From positions 1,019,001 through 1,083,000 of the forward strand of contig JACCIC010000054.1 in assembly GCA_018907035.1 (NCBI GenBank): a DNA stretch of 64,000 nucleotides. The letters run 5' to 3'. The position numbers and the translations under genes were made by a program. The DNA comes from Sycobia sp. Sy_11. Taxonomy: Eukaryota > Arthropoda > Insecta > Hymenoptera > Epichrysomallidae. This document shows, piece by piece, positions 1 to 14,925 of this stretch. The number at the start of each line of letters is the position of its first letter. Position 1 is the stretch's first letter. Below the pieces are notes generated by a model. It searched no databases. It was given only the letters and a program-made list of their open reading frames with translations, and was not told the DNA's origin.

Positions 1-226
1 CATTGGGCGAACGGGTAGATATTTGAAACAACGAATATATGAATATCAGTATAGTTTACGAAGCACGAATGGTGCATCCAAGCTAATGGAATATAGTTTA
101 GACTTTTTCTAAATTGTTCTGAAGTCTAAACTATGTTCCTTTAGTCCGAATGTACCATTCGTGCTTCGTGAACTATACTGATATTCATATATTCATTGTT
201 TCAAGTATCTATCCGTTCGCCCAATG
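1..226. mobile_element. Foldback MITE, 226-bp near-perfect palindrome
   Basis: The first ~110 bases are almost exactly the reverse complement of the last ~110. The ends read CATTGGGCGAACGG and CCGTTCGCCCAATG, and the loop near 113 is only a few bases. I count about a dozen mismatches over the arms. There is no ORF. The right flank begins TA; if the unseen left flank ends TA, this fits a TA target duplication and a Tc1/mariner-type non-autonomous element. The element begins exactly at the window edge, so the left flank cannot be examined. The palindrome is seen directly; its assignment as a MITE is inference. Confidence 0.8.
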
Positions 227-3100
227 TAATATTTGTAACAATCTTTATAATTTATTTTGTTACATCACTTGTTACATTTATTCGATTTTGAAAATATAAA
301 TATTTTAAAACAAGGTATTAAAATTAGGTATAAAAGAGAAGCTTTTGAAAGTGTTCATATTTTGAAAAATCGTAATAGTGTAAATTTAATGTTAGAGTCA
401 AGTATTATTGTCATGTTTAATAAATCGGTTAAGTTTTTCTCTCAGACGAAGCCGAGATGTGGGAGGCTAATATATATATAATGTTCCCTCTGCAGTATAG
501 GTTTCAAGACCCACAAGGCCAAAGATGACCCTCTGTATGGAGCTTGTATATAATTTTAACGTGCTAATAGATAACTGATCCTCGGTTGACTGTTATGTGC
601 ATAATCATGAAAATTTTCAACTTATATAAATTAGTATTTAAATTAAAAACTTTTTAGGTATATTTAAGGTAAATGATTAGAAAATAATATAAGAAATGGG
701 GTCGTATAATACTTAAAAATAAAAATATATGGTATATAGCGAAGAAACATTTAGTAAAAATTTAATAAATATTTAGTAAAAAACAAAGTGTTAAGTTAAA
801 CATAAATGGAGAAAATTTCCATTTGAATAAAACAAGGTAAGGTGTTCGTTTTTTAATAAAATTATATAGATTTTTTCTCTAGTGATTTGATTCACCGGTG
901 GGTGTAGCTTCCCTTTGTCAGTATTGAAAAACTTCAATGGCAGCATAATAATATTAAAGATGTATCAATCATTTCAAGTTTTGACTTTGCGTAAATAAAT
1001 TATATCCAATAAAGTTGTAAAAACGCATAGTATTATGTTTTCCGCGGATTCTTTCGAAAAAATTACGGCTGAAAAATTGGCAACTCAATACTCAATACGT
1101 AGTCTTACGAAACATTGCTTTAAATTGAAAATACTTCTAAAGGAAATTAGTAAGAATTCTGAATTATATGTAATATATATGTGATGTCAAGGAATTTATT
1201 AAAATCGGTAAATTAGTAGATATACCGGATTCAATTAAGATGAAAAAAGTGCGATGAAGTAGTATACGAGAATGATTTCTGACACTTCCGTGGATTCTAC
1301 TTCTTTATATTTTTATAAGTATACGAGACATAAAAAAAAACAAGAAGTGCGAAAACGTTCTTATTGCGGCGGTATTCGGGAGCCTATGAGTTGCTACGGC
1401 AGCAAATACCAAAACTTTCAGTGCAGTTGAATTTGTAAAAATTGCTGATGTTTGTTTAGTAAGCTACATCAGGAGGTTGCTGATTGATGTGCAAACGTTT
1501 AATTTTAGAAAATTGTTGTGTGGCATAAGTGGGAAATGTCGCCCTTTTCACATAGTGTTTATTGATATCTTTACTTTTATATTCTTGCATAGCAAAAAGA
1601 TAACTTTGAATTTAGCGTTCAGACTTGGAAAGTAATTTTTTAATGCAGTACTACAATCGGCCCATGCAGTAAAAAGCAAAATAAATTTAAATTATTATTC
1701 GATGCATATATTAAATATTACAAGTTTATCAAATAATACCACCATTTAGAAAGATGGGTTTTTCTATTTTCACAGTATTTCGACGCAATATCTAATATTT
1801 CGTTAAAAATATACAAGATAATTAAGTATAATTTCTGAAAATATATATTACACTCAATTAAGACAGAAAAATAAATAAAAATATCTTAATTTCAAATATT
1901 CAAATACGTGGCAATTTACATTAACTCCCAATGTTTCTAGTAAATAAAGTTTCTACTAAAGTTATAATCGTTTTACTTCCATAAGTGTAGAAAAATATAC
2001 ACTGAAGCTGACGAAAGAAAAAGTAGAACTGCGAACGACATTTCCCAATACTTGACTACATACGCTAGAACACTCGACTACATTTTGCAAAAGCCCGTAA
2101 TTTTCCTATCACTATTTTATGCGTCTGAACGAATCTTTTCCTTTCTATTCTCAACGAACATTATGCATCGCGAAACTTCTGCACTCTTATTCTCAGCGTA
2201 TAGTCTCTGCACCCACTGCAATTTGCCGATCAATGCGCCACATGTCCATGCGCCAACGCGCAACCGGCAATTGTCTAAATTAGCGAGTTTGCATAGCTGT
2301 TTCTTAAATATCGGGGATCGGAGGAGTCGCAAAAAGTTTCTGAGCCCCTTCTTAATGAGTACTTACGGCGAACGGGAAGTCGTCAGAATCAGATATAACG
2401 GAGACTCTACACGCCCTCGCATAATGAGCCGGTAGTCTGGATCAAACGACGAGTCTTATCGACTCGGAATATACTCGCGCATACTTGTAGATTCGGCATG
2501 AGATATACGATTTATCGTAAGTTATTTTTCCGAGTATCCAGTATGTCTTACCCTCTTGTAATAATTGTTTTTTATACAAACTGCACTGACGGAAGAAACA
2601 GTTTAATATTCAAGCTTAATTCCTTGAAATTAAGCATCTCGATAATTTTAAGCATAATTTGAACAATCGACATGTGCACAGATATAAGGGAAACAAACAT
2701 ATTTGTAAGCGTATTCCAATTAAGTTAATTACGAATAATTATGTTTCTATTCGAATAATACAGGTTTTTAGTTGCATAAACGTATCGAGGTATCTTTATA
2801 GTAGAAGAAAGGCACAAATTGAGGCTGCTTCGTATCAAGTAAGTAGAACTTTTAAACTTGTTCATACCGTTCGCTTTGTTTTAATTGAAACTTAAAATAA
2901 TTTCTCTTGATTAGAGGAAATCTATTCAAAGAAGATAAATAAATAAAGAAATAAATAACAACGTTTAATATTAAAATTTTGTATTTAATCATAAATCTTC
3001 AAATATTGAATTTGAATTTTATCAACGATCATCACGTAACGTCTTATTTAAAGCATCTTGAACAATATTAACATATATAGGTGAGATAAATTTTTTATAG

Positions 3101-3150
<50 letters not shown>

Positions 3151-3465
3151 GCTTCATTCTACAACACTTGAATATAAGTGTTAACCTATGAGAACAGTAA
3201 CGTAAAAGTAATATTATATGTAAATTCTAGTAATCTTTAATTGGGTCTAGAGTAATTTTTTAAGTTATTTAACATTTCAGCAAAAGCGAAAACTGTATAT
3301 AAGTAATTATTTTAAAAAGAAAATCCTAATAATAATTGAGCACCGCAGTAAGGCTTTCCTTATACCATGTACTTTTATCTATTCTACTGTGCGCAAAGAA
3401 GGCGTGGAGGAAAAAAAAAGATAAGCTTCACGTTCGTTTCCCCGTAATAATTAGAGTCGTATAAG
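227..3465. other. Intergenic, no supported gene
   Basis: AT-rich DNA upstream of the odorant receptor. A slightly GC-richer patch lies at about 1980-2560, with short inverted repeats such as CGAGT...ACTCG near 2453, but no convincing coding frame. A frame at about 1356-1600 is open apart from one stop and I could not match it to any family. A CT microsatellite lies at 3104-3146. I see no RNA gene and no canonical promoter motif that I would defend. Confidence 0.5.
3104..3146. repeat. (CT)n microsatellite
   Basis: Uninterrupted CT dinucleotide run about 320 bp upstream of the odorant receptor start codon. Confidence 0.95.
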
Positions 3466-5206
3466 ATGAGCTCGAACGTGGTGGAGGACTCCGCCTCCGA
3501 GTTCGAACGCTTGGTGGCTCCCCTGAAGATCGCCTGCGGCCTGTTCGGTTGCTGGCCCCGAGCCGACGAGGTCGAGGGCAGGCGGAGCCTCGGCGTCGCT
3601 CTGCGCCGGCTTCACCGGGGCCTCATCCTGATCGTGATGATCGCGATGAGCCTCGGCACCACGGCGGAGGTCGTCTTCTTCTGGGGCGAGGACATGAACG
3701 AGACGATCGAGTGCTCGCTGATCGCCTCGGCGCTCTGCGTCGCCGTGCTGCGCGTCGTCGTCTTCGGGGCCCATCAGCCGGATATGCTGTTCGTCGTCGG
3801 GACAATGAGGCGGGACTGGGCGGGCGCGAGCCCCGCCGAGAGGCAGACGCTGAGGGACAAGTGCCTGCTGGCGTACAAGCTGGCCAAGTTCTTCTGCATT
3901 AGCGTTGCGGTGACAGGCTTGGCCTTTGTCGCTATGCCCGCAATCGAGGTATACCAAAAAAAAAAAAGAAAAGAAAACTAGTAAATGGCGGTATTTATGG
4001 GGGCCCAATTTCAAAACATAAAAAACAAAATTATCAATCGCTAATATATCTAAATTTCTTTTAGATATATTAATCTTAAAAATTTACTTATTTATTTATT
4101 TACTGTTGTTTGTTAGCAATATTATTTACCAATGTATTTTCAATGAGAAATTTACAACGAAAAAATTATTTTAGCCCGGAGTAGAACTGGAAGATTATTT
4201 AATGATATTTTTTAATAGGAAAATTCGTTACACTTTTGTATTAGAACAAAATGGTAGGCTTTTCATCAATTGTAAAGGGCAGTCGTACAGTAATATTGTA
4301 AACATAGCAGCTGTTTATTCTGACTTATCTACGCGACTAATAGATATTCTAAACATTAATAATTATGTTGAGTTTTAATCAATTTTGCTGATCACTCGGT
4401 TAATTTAATTGGCTTAGTGATAACCGAATGTAAATTATATTTTTACGGAGCTCTTTTCATCATTTCGAACGTTGCTAGTATATAAGTAAAATATGGTCAC
4501 TGATTGTTGTGATACAAAGATATTGAAGCCACTATCTACAACTAGGTACAGCGACGTTAATAATGATTCTTGATAACAGCTACGATGAATTATCAACCCT
4601 CTAATGTATTGAAAATTTTGATATATACAAATACAAGAGTCTTATTTTACTTGTTGAAATATCAAAAACAACTGTTGTGGACGTAGACGGCCTTCTCTGG
4701 CCTGACGCCCTGGTTACTTAGCTCGCAATCTGGTTATGTTTGAAGAAGGCAATAGACCTATATAGATAGGTTTCTATAGATTAAGTGTAATGTAAGAGAC
4801 ATGTTTGAAAATTAAAATCTTCTAGAGCGAATATGAATCTTACCTAAAGCAAAAAAGGTAAACTTCCAAAATTTTATAAAAGCATATTTTTTAGTTCCCA
4901 AAACAAACTCATTATTATAATAACTGAAATCTACTTCGATTCTGATAATCGAGTCATATCTTAAATAACATAGTGTTAAAAAGTAAAAGTATCTTAAGCT
5001 CTTTCGTCGATAGCTTTTTGTAGTAAAATTGTTAGTATTTTCTTCTTTTCCAAGTTACAACAAAAAGTTATCTCCTATAATGTTGGCACAGCATATATAA
5101 AGAATCTGGCTTAGCAATTTCTTGATTCTTATATTTTTCTTGATAATTTAAATGGCATTTAAAAGTCATCTCGGAACAAATTGCGTAGAGTCTTGTAATT
5201 GTAGAG

Positions 5207-5289
<83 letters not shown>

Positions 5290-6554
5290 ATCTTTAATAA
5301 TATATCTTGATTTAACACTATAAAAATTTATTTACGGTGCAATGAAAAAAAAATAAATTACAGAAATTTGTACAAAGATTTCACTGTATTCTGCTTCAAA
5401 AATCAAATTTGTACTAGATTTTTTTAAATTAGTTCCGATTTGTTAAACAATGTCATTGAAACTAGAACTATTTAAGAATTATGTTGTAAATGAAAGTTTA
5501 TCGTAATATAAGAAACCCTACATTTTAATGTGATGTATGGAAATTGATTTCACTTCTCTTAGAAGCAAATTTGCTCACACGAGATAAAAGTCAACTTATT
5601 ATACATGTTCGTGTAGAAATATATTACGAGAACTGAAGCATTAAGTTAATATCGTAATTTTGATAATAAATTGATGCAAAGTTATTTAATAGTTTCGTTT
5701 TTATAACTTCAAGTCAAATATAAGTTCGTTTATTATGCAATTTGAATATTCAATATTTATTTACAACATTTTTGTAAATATTTTCTCTCACGTGATTGTA
5801 TAATGTTTTGGTAGAACTTTTTAATATATATAAGGTTTTGAAATGATTTTTACTCGAAAAAAGTAAGTTCCTATCGTCCAATAAATAAAAATTTTAACAT
5901 AATTCCGATAAATTTATAAAATTATAAAAAAAAGCAGTTATATTTTCATACAACTGTACGAGTCCTGAAACTGTCCTCTAAAATGAAATATTACTTTATT
6001 TTTTTTTGTAATTATACTTCTTTTATTGAGTATTACATAAAAATACTTCAATGTCTAGCTGTTTATGTTTTAAAAAATCTACAGTTTAATTTACCTCCAG
6101 CTGAAATTCTCCGAGGAAGAGCATAAAAAGATTCTACCCTACAGAGGCTATTACTTTTTCAACTACACGGAATCTCCAGTATTCGAGTGTGTTTATTTAA
6201 TAAACTCGATCGGTGGTCTTTTCGGTTGTAGTACAATTGCCGGTGCTACGTGTTTCAGCCTTTTGGCCACGATACATGCGGCAGCAAAATTTACGGTTCT
6301 TCAAAAAGAATTCGAAGCAATTGACAATGCGGGCTGGAAGTCAAACAGAAAAGTCGAGCAATGCGTTCAACAGCACCTGGCGTGCATCAGGTACTCAATA
6401 GCGTATAAAAGCAATTTTTTCCAATAATAAGGAAACAATTACAAGAAAAGTACATAGGCATATGCTAAATTTAAATTAGAGTAATATATGTATATAGTAA
6501 TATATATGTATGTTACTTTTTTTTAATTTCACGATTTGTAAACGCATTCGAAAA

Positions 6555-6614
<60 letters not shown>

Positions 6615-9600
6615 AAATTACTTGTGACAGTTCAATTTGCTTTGCAAACGTACAAAACCAATGTCAATCAAGCACTATTACAAATCTTTTTAATGTTAGT
6701 GGCAGATTATAAAAGCGATAAATTATTATATAATTGCTATATGAATTAATGTAGCTACTTTCAATTTTTAATTAGAAAAGTAAGGAATCGTGGTTGATCC
6801 AGAGGCGAAGGCAAGGGCTGTCATCGACCCCAAAGCCTAAAAGAACATTTGACAAAAATACATTTTTGGAGTAATTGTACTCCTAATAATTCAAAATTAC
6901 AATTATAAATACATAGAAAATTTTATTAATAAATCAGTTTTAGATTTTTTACTTGGTTATTATTTTATAATTTAGGGGACTTAGAATTTGCTGGTATAAA
7001 CTATTTTCTTTTTTAAATTGTTATTCGATTTGCTATCGCCCACCTCTTTTTTGGAGTAATTTTGAATCCATCTTTAGCAAGAACTCATTTAGATATATAT
7101 TTCTCATTTAGATAAACATCGTGCTCAAAAATCTCTACATAGAGGAATAATTTATATAGTAAGAGTCAAAATTAATTTTGAAATTATCAGTCATCGTTAT
7201 TCAAGGTAAGCTAACTTTTTTTAAACGAGAATCAAGAACCATTATTTTTTTTTGTATTACAAGATATCAAAATGAAAAAATCTGTTAATGCTGGTGTATT
7301 GCTACTGGATCGTGCAGTTTTTACTTTTTATTAGTCAACAGTGTCACTACAAATGTCAAATCCCAATGGGCAAGCCGCAATTAACGAATGAAGTATTACC
7401 GCTAATATGCTAAAGCCTGTAAATATAATTTTCAATTAGTAAATATTTTATAACTCAAATATTTTATAATTCAAACTACGAATTTTGGAATTTACATATA
7501 TTTATTACTTTAAATCTTTTCTACAAAATAGGAATTCTCTTTTAAAAAAAGTCAGCTTGATCTTGAACCGATGCAAATAAAATTTCCGTTATTCCAGAAC
7601 TTGTTAAATTTATCTCACATTTCTTCAATATGTACAGTTTCGACCGACGCATTCGAGCTCAAATAGCTTTTCTATTTATGTTTCAACGGAGCTGAGAATT
7701 GATATTTCAGTATTTACGTCGGTTTTTTCTGAAACCGATAAAAAAAACATAAAAGAATAAATAAAATTCACTTTCCTTATCATTCAATCGCTATTTCATT
7801 TTTAAATTTAAATAAAATATCCATTTACGAGATTCTTTATATTTGGTTTATTTAATTATTCCACATATTTGGTATGAAATTAATTTTAGAGAAGGCTAAA
7901 ATTATTAAAACGACTGACAATATTCATAGCTAAAAAAATTGTATGCTTAGTAGATCTTATTTTCAACATTGAAGGATGTGTAAAACTATCTCTAAAATCA
8001 ATATATTATGCTGAATTGTAATCTTATGGAGTTATATTTATATAACTTATAAAAAAGGTAGAAATAATTCTTAACTCTGCTAGAAACACAGATGATTAAT
8101 AATTGTTTCTCACATTTTTTTTCAGTCTTAAATTCATGCTCAACCTTTAATTTTTAAAATCATTTTTTAGAATTTTCATTTTTAAAAAATATTTTTGACA
8201 TTTCTATATGTTTTAATAACATTAATAACTTTTTCAAAGTCAAAAGAAATTATTTACATATATTTTCATTATTTTCATAAGATATTACAATTCAGTACAA
8301 ATATGTCAATTTTAAAATAACTTTACCATTCGCCAAAGTTTAAACTAAAACTCGCTAAGCTCATTAATTGAATATTTGCAATGTAATTGTTGTATAGCTT
8401 TGAATAAGAAAAATATTTGAGCTGTTGCGAAAATCCAAGTTTCTGGAAGTGATTAGAGCTTCCAGCAAACTTTTCTCAAAGTAACATCGTGATTTCGAAA
8501 AATAACCGTCTATAACCACAGATACGGGATGCGAAATGATAAAAATCTTTGATTAAACTAACAGGGACTGTGATGCGACTAGAGCGCCGTTTCTGTTCGT
8601 GACACTCGATCTCTAAAATGCTCTCAACTCCACAAAATGAACAGAGATACTTACTTAATCGGATAAGATTCAGCTTCGGCACGCAGTGACAAATGTGTTA
8701 GAATATATTCGATTTTATATACTGAGTGATTAAAAAATCATATTGAACCCTATACTGTATCTTATTAATAAGCGATATAGTCTTTGTGTCGAGTCAGGTA
8801 AAATTAATAAAAAAAAAAGCCAACGCAAGCATGATATTCTATACCAATGCACGAATCGGCAGTCTTTTTGCATTGAAATGGATATAAGCAAATTTTATTC
8901 ATTAGTCGATACATACTTCTATATAAGTAAATAAGACCGTTAGTCCGAGTTCAATATTTACATAATACCCATCACGTGATGCGATAACTTCAAAAATTTT
9001 ATTTAACTTTAAGTTCGAAAAACTATCATTTTTAAACGGACCAATTTGAATTTCAACAGAATGAGATGATTAAATCGTTGCTAAAAATCTGCCTGCGGAT
9101 ATGAGTATGAGCTGATATTAAACTTTAGAATGCAATTACACGCCCCCTATAAAGTTGATGGCCTACTCATCTTAGTCCAAGAGTTTACGGAGTGCTCGTC
9201 AAACTCGATGATAATGTGTGCTATATAGTATAATTACTGATACTTATAGATTGATTTTTCGCGTTTCTAATAGCCTGATCACAGACTATAGTGGCGATTA
9301 TTCAAGGGCTTCTCGGTGAAATCGAGATCGAATTTACCAAAAATTCGAGAGATCATACTGTACGAAGTAGTAGAGCCGATTCGTACAGCAATTTTCTTTT
9401 TGTTTTGTTTTTATTAATTTTTTTAATATATTATAAACTCAATGAATTAAATAAAAGGATTTTTTTGATTGGTCTTGAATATTTTTAATACAAATGTTGA
9501 ATTAGAGTAAAACAATATATTAGTTTAATTGAACATAAATCGTGCGAAATATTTGTAACAATGGGGTTTGATAGATTATTGTTATACTTTATTAGTTGTT

Positions 9601-9822
9601 TATAACGGAGCCTTTTACTTTTAATCTGCATTAATAAGTTCACCGATAAGTACTTCGGTATAAAGACAGTTTGTTTTTAATTTAATTAATGTATTTGTAC
9701 TTTATGAAGCAAAAGCTGTTCTGAATACTATATACGAAACTATATATAGAAAGAGATCTGAGATCAGTAACAAGTCAGTACACGGTTTTCTAGTGGAGAA
9801 ATATAGTCTTAGCAACATTAAC

Positions 9823-9885
<63 letters not shown>

Positions 9886-12800
9886 CAATTTTGCCTTTAA
9901 CCACTTTCTGAAGCAATATAAAAATTTGCCTTAAAATACGTAAAAAAAATAAAAATAATTTATATTAAATTTGATTGTTTAATGCAATTCAATTTAGATT
10001 GGCAGAAAAGGTCGAAGGAATCATTAATTTTTTAGCATTGGCCCAGTTTATCATAAGCACTGGTCTTCTGTGCTTCGCGGGATTTCAACTGACTACGGTA
10101 ACAAAGTTTAAAACAAAATTGTTATCAATACATATAGAACTTTTTTATATTTTAAATTAATCGAAGACGTATACTTATTAGATGCTGCAAGATAGAACTC
10201 GCCTTACCAAATATGTATCCTTTCTTCAAGCTGCTATAATGGAATTGTTTATCTTTAGTTTCAGTGGACAAAGCTTAAAAAGTGAGGTAATTATACATAA
10301 TTGCCTTATAAAATTTTAATTTTCTTATGCATTAAATCTAGTTTTGATCTGTGTTATTGTGTATTGAATGACCTGCAGAAAAACAATTAGACTTTTATAT
10401 AGAGGGGTCCATGTTCGATGCTCTTAGTAAAGAAATGTAAAAGCATCTATAAAAGTTGTATTCTTTTCTGTCATTCAAGAGTCAATCATTTGTCATTTAG
10501 CATTTTTGAAAGTAAAAAAAGGTCAATTTGGGGTTCACTGAATAGTTTTAAAATTAACAGACAGTAAACTGGATGAAGCTCTCATTTAATATTAGCAAGT
10601 TTCAATACTGGATTAAGCTTTTACGGGGCCTGGTGCGGAAATTACGGCAGAATCTCCCGTTAAAATTTCCATTTTTAAAAAGTGTATAGAAATCACTATC
10701 TGTCATGACTACGAAAATGCGTTAACAACAGGAATTTTCCATAAATAGATTTTCTACAATAGATAATAAAAATTTATTCCAATTTAAGCAGCATGAATAA
10801 TAAATTTATGAACTTTGTATTCGTAAAGTCGCTTATCAAATTATTCAAACTAAGCGATTTCAGTAATACTTTTTAAGTAATAAGAATAGATAATGAAGAC
10901 TATTTACATAAATCATAGTAGATCTATGTAAATCTTTTTATTGTTATGTTTCTTATAGCTATGGTGTTAACAGTTGTAAAAAAGACATGTATGCTTTTGG
11001 CATCTAATGCGAGTTTCGAAAGCACAAGTTTGACAGATCTAATTATTATAACACGCCGAAACTTTCCTATCATTTGAACAAAAACCAAAAATATCATTTT
11101 TGTATTGATTACACTCAGTTTTACAAGCCAGTTTTAGAAGTGCCTGTAAAAGTGATAATAAAAAATATATATACATATCAATTGGTTGTCATATATTTCC
11201 CACATAGGATTATATATGATAAAAATATTACGACAATATCACATCAATATCAGATACGGCAGTATCAGATCACAGAAAAATTACAAGATATATTGTTGCA
11301 ATATTCCTGTAATATTGATGCGATATTGCTGCAATATTTTTCTGTGATATATCATGACGAATTATTACTTCATGAGTAAAATTTTAAATCATGTCACCAA
11401 AAATTCTTGATAACTTTTTAAACTTTTTTCGTCCATTATTTCATCCATGTCCTTTGGTGGAGAAGAGATTGGTAGATTAATGTATTAATGGGTCTCTCAA
11501 GACCATCTCTCAAAGGAACAGAAGAATCTTTGATTTATTTATAACGGTATTATCTTCTATTAGTTCGTCCTCTTCATGATTTTCAACACTAACAACATTT
11601 TTCTTAATATTTTTCATCTTTTTCACCTTTTCATTGAATATATTTAGTAAACAACTTTTTTTAAAATAATGTTTTCATAATCAATACTAAAACTTTAATT
11701 GAACTCAACGTTTGAAGATCTTCACAGTGTACAGATTTGTATTGATTTGTACAAATAATGAATAAAAATACACCCACTAAACGATAAACAAATGCAAAAT
11801 TGAACAACCGTTTATTGTGAAACGATGCTTCAACGGTTCCTAAGAAAATCTTTTCTGCATCAAATTGTTACGGGAAACGAAAAATAGATTTATTTTAAGA
11901 ACCTAAAATGAAAAAAAGTCATGGCTTTTGCCTAGTGTAGCTGGCCCATCAACTGCAAGACTAAATCGCTTTGGCCGTAAGACGATCTTCTGTGTTTGAC
12001 AGAACCAATGTGGTGTGGTGTACTACAAATCATTGAAATTGTATGAAACAGTCTTTATTCAAACGGTGAATAAGGACTGCAATCAACAACCAATTATCAA
12101 TTTGAATCATGCGTTGATCGAAAAACAAATGAGCGGAAAGGCATGGCAAAGTTATATTGTAACATGACAACGCGCCGTCTCATACCGCTAAACCGATGAA
12201 GGACACAATTAAAGCTTTTAATGGGGACGTACTATCGTACCTATCGTACTCTCCAGACCTCGCTCCGCCCTACTATCACCTCTACGCATTGATGGGGCAC
12301 TTGCTTGCACAACAGCGATTTACCAATTTTGAAGAAGTCAAAAAATGGCTCGTCGAATGGCTTGCCTCGAAAGAGAAAATATTTTTTTTGGAATGGTATA
12401 CATAAATTGCTTGAAATATGGGCGAAATATGTAGAATCCAATGATCAATACTTTGGAGAAAAAAATTGTGAGATTTCACTTAAAATTAAGTGTTTTCTTT
12501 ATCGAATATACAGTTAAATTTCAAACTACACTTCTGGGAATTCTAACATGTGATCCCAAAGGCAACTTCAATACCTTCAGCAACAAAAATAGCAGGATCA
12601 GCAAAATCAACACCGTTACAATTAAGCGTTATATTAAAAAAATAACTGTTATATTAATGAGCCCATAACATAACAATAAAGAATTTACAAATAAAAGTGA
12701 TCATAGATTACTCATAATTCTAGTAAAAGACTAACTAAAAATTAGAATTTAAGAATAAAAACCAAAGATAACCTAATCAAAACCACCAAGGAATCTTACT

Positions 12801-14462
12801 TTAAGTTTTTCAATCAAATATAGAAAATTTATAAATATAAATGCCAAAAAATAATTAATCTAAGAATAGTTAACTACAGAATAATTTACCGTTGGGTTTT
12901 AAATTATTTAAAAATACATATATTACAGAATCTAATGATAATTCAAAATTACAATAATTGCATAATTTGTCAGTGATATATTTAATCTTTTCAAAATAAG
13001 TTAGATATTCATAGTTCTTATAAAGATCATGATATTTTGGAAAACTTGATTCAAAGTTAAATATAAATTTAAAATTAATAGTTTTCAAGTAACTCGTTTT
13101 TACAGCAAAGACAATAATATTGGAGGAGGATAGAAATTGCATTTTTTTAAAAAAATTACATATTCTTCATTGAATTAAATTTGCAGCCCTGCATCATAAG
13201 ATCGAGAATTGAATGTGAGGGCTACTTAGCTTCCACTGAAAAAAACCAAGTCACTTTAACATATCGCAAAAGTTTCAAAATGCTTCGATTAGATTTGCAC
13301 TAGCTTATAGAAATTCGAATCCCGTGCTTTCAGTAGAGTTAAAAATGGAATGTCTACAATATAGATTTAAATTCTTAGAATGTAAATATATTATTGTAAA
13401 GTTATCAATAATACCTAATGTAATAATTACGTCTATTGAAAATATCTTTAATTTCACTAAAAGTCCTTTATTTGAACATAATATTAAGAAATCTTGCATT
13501 TTAAATTATTATTGCTGAATAAAACAAATAATTTGGACCTTGAAAATTTAACGATAAATTATAAATTGCGATTAAGTAAGTACTTTGTTTAAGAGGAAAA
13601 TTTGATCAAAGATAAAATTTTCGACTTTTTTTTTAAAACCACTTCCTATATAACATCTGCAAAATACCAATTTAGACCTTTTCAAGTAGATAATAAGAGT
13701 GTGCACTCGACACCTAGGCGTCTGATTGGCTCCATTAAGATTAAATGTGTTTTTCTCTAGAACTTGTTTCCAAAATTATCGGAAACAATTACAAAAGAAC
13801 TCTATATATAATGAACGGATTGATTTGAAACTACGCGTAATTTAACACGTATACTTAACTCCAATATGAACAAATATTTCTCGAACAATTTTTATAAAAG
13901 GTTTCTAAACATTTTAAATAATATTTTTATTGAGGATGCTCGTATTTAGATAAGAAGCACATATTATATTATTTTACGGATCCATCGAGAATGAAGACAG
14001 CATAGATACTATATGATTAAAATTAATAAAGCGTTACTAATATTATTAATAAAAGCTGATTTTTCGTTGCTCTAAACATATTATATTTCATTATAACATG
14101 CTATAAAAACATATTATATTTTCAAAAGCGTTCGGGTATTCGATTCCATCTTAGTAGGCATGTAAGTTGGCAAAGATTTATGCGAATACTGAATTTCACT
14201 TTTTTTCTGAAGGAAGACAGCGATGAGGATATGTAAATCGGTGTTGAATGACTTACTTCAAGAATACATTGATATCAAATTTTAAAAGAAATGGCTTTTA
14301 CGAATCGAATAAAAAGAGAGACAAAAATTAAGTATAACTGGAATGTACGCTTCTCCTCATAGGTTATCTAGTCTAATTATACTTAATTTTGTAAAAGCTT
14401 TTTTTTCTTAAATTTTGTAATACTTAATCGAAAGCAGTTCCATAAATTGCTATATTATATTG

Positions 14463-14517
<55 letters not shown>

Positions 14518-14869
14518 TTATATAACCATATAAGTATACCTAATAAATGATGTAAATTAATTTTATTAAGAAGTTTCTTTTAAGAAAAAATTGATTCTAG
14601 AAAGTTATTCGAAGTTTTTAATAGTTTTAAGACTTTTTCTATATTACAATATTTACAAAGCAATTCAATTTCAAGAAGAAAAGAATTCTTAAGGAATAAA
14701 AGAATTTCTATTTATATATTAGTATGATTCAAATTTTTCTATTTTTACCTTATATGTATATTATTGAATTGATGAGTAGAGTGTTTAGCGTGGTATACTG
14801 CGATATATTAATCAAAACAAAAAAAAAAACGCGCACGTATGTTACAAATCGATAACTGTTATTCAAAAA

Positions 14870-14925
<56 letters not shown>

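Noticed and set aside
2052..2435. 127-codon frame upstream of the odorant receptor
   Set aside because: Starts on TTG, has no recognisable family, and no splice partner or promoter supports it.
3451..4014. Long 187-codon frame antisense to odorant receptor exon 1
   Set aside because: It is the complement of a GC-rich real exon; its Pro/Ala/Arg/His-rich product shows no domain, and the plus frame continues as a proper receptor.
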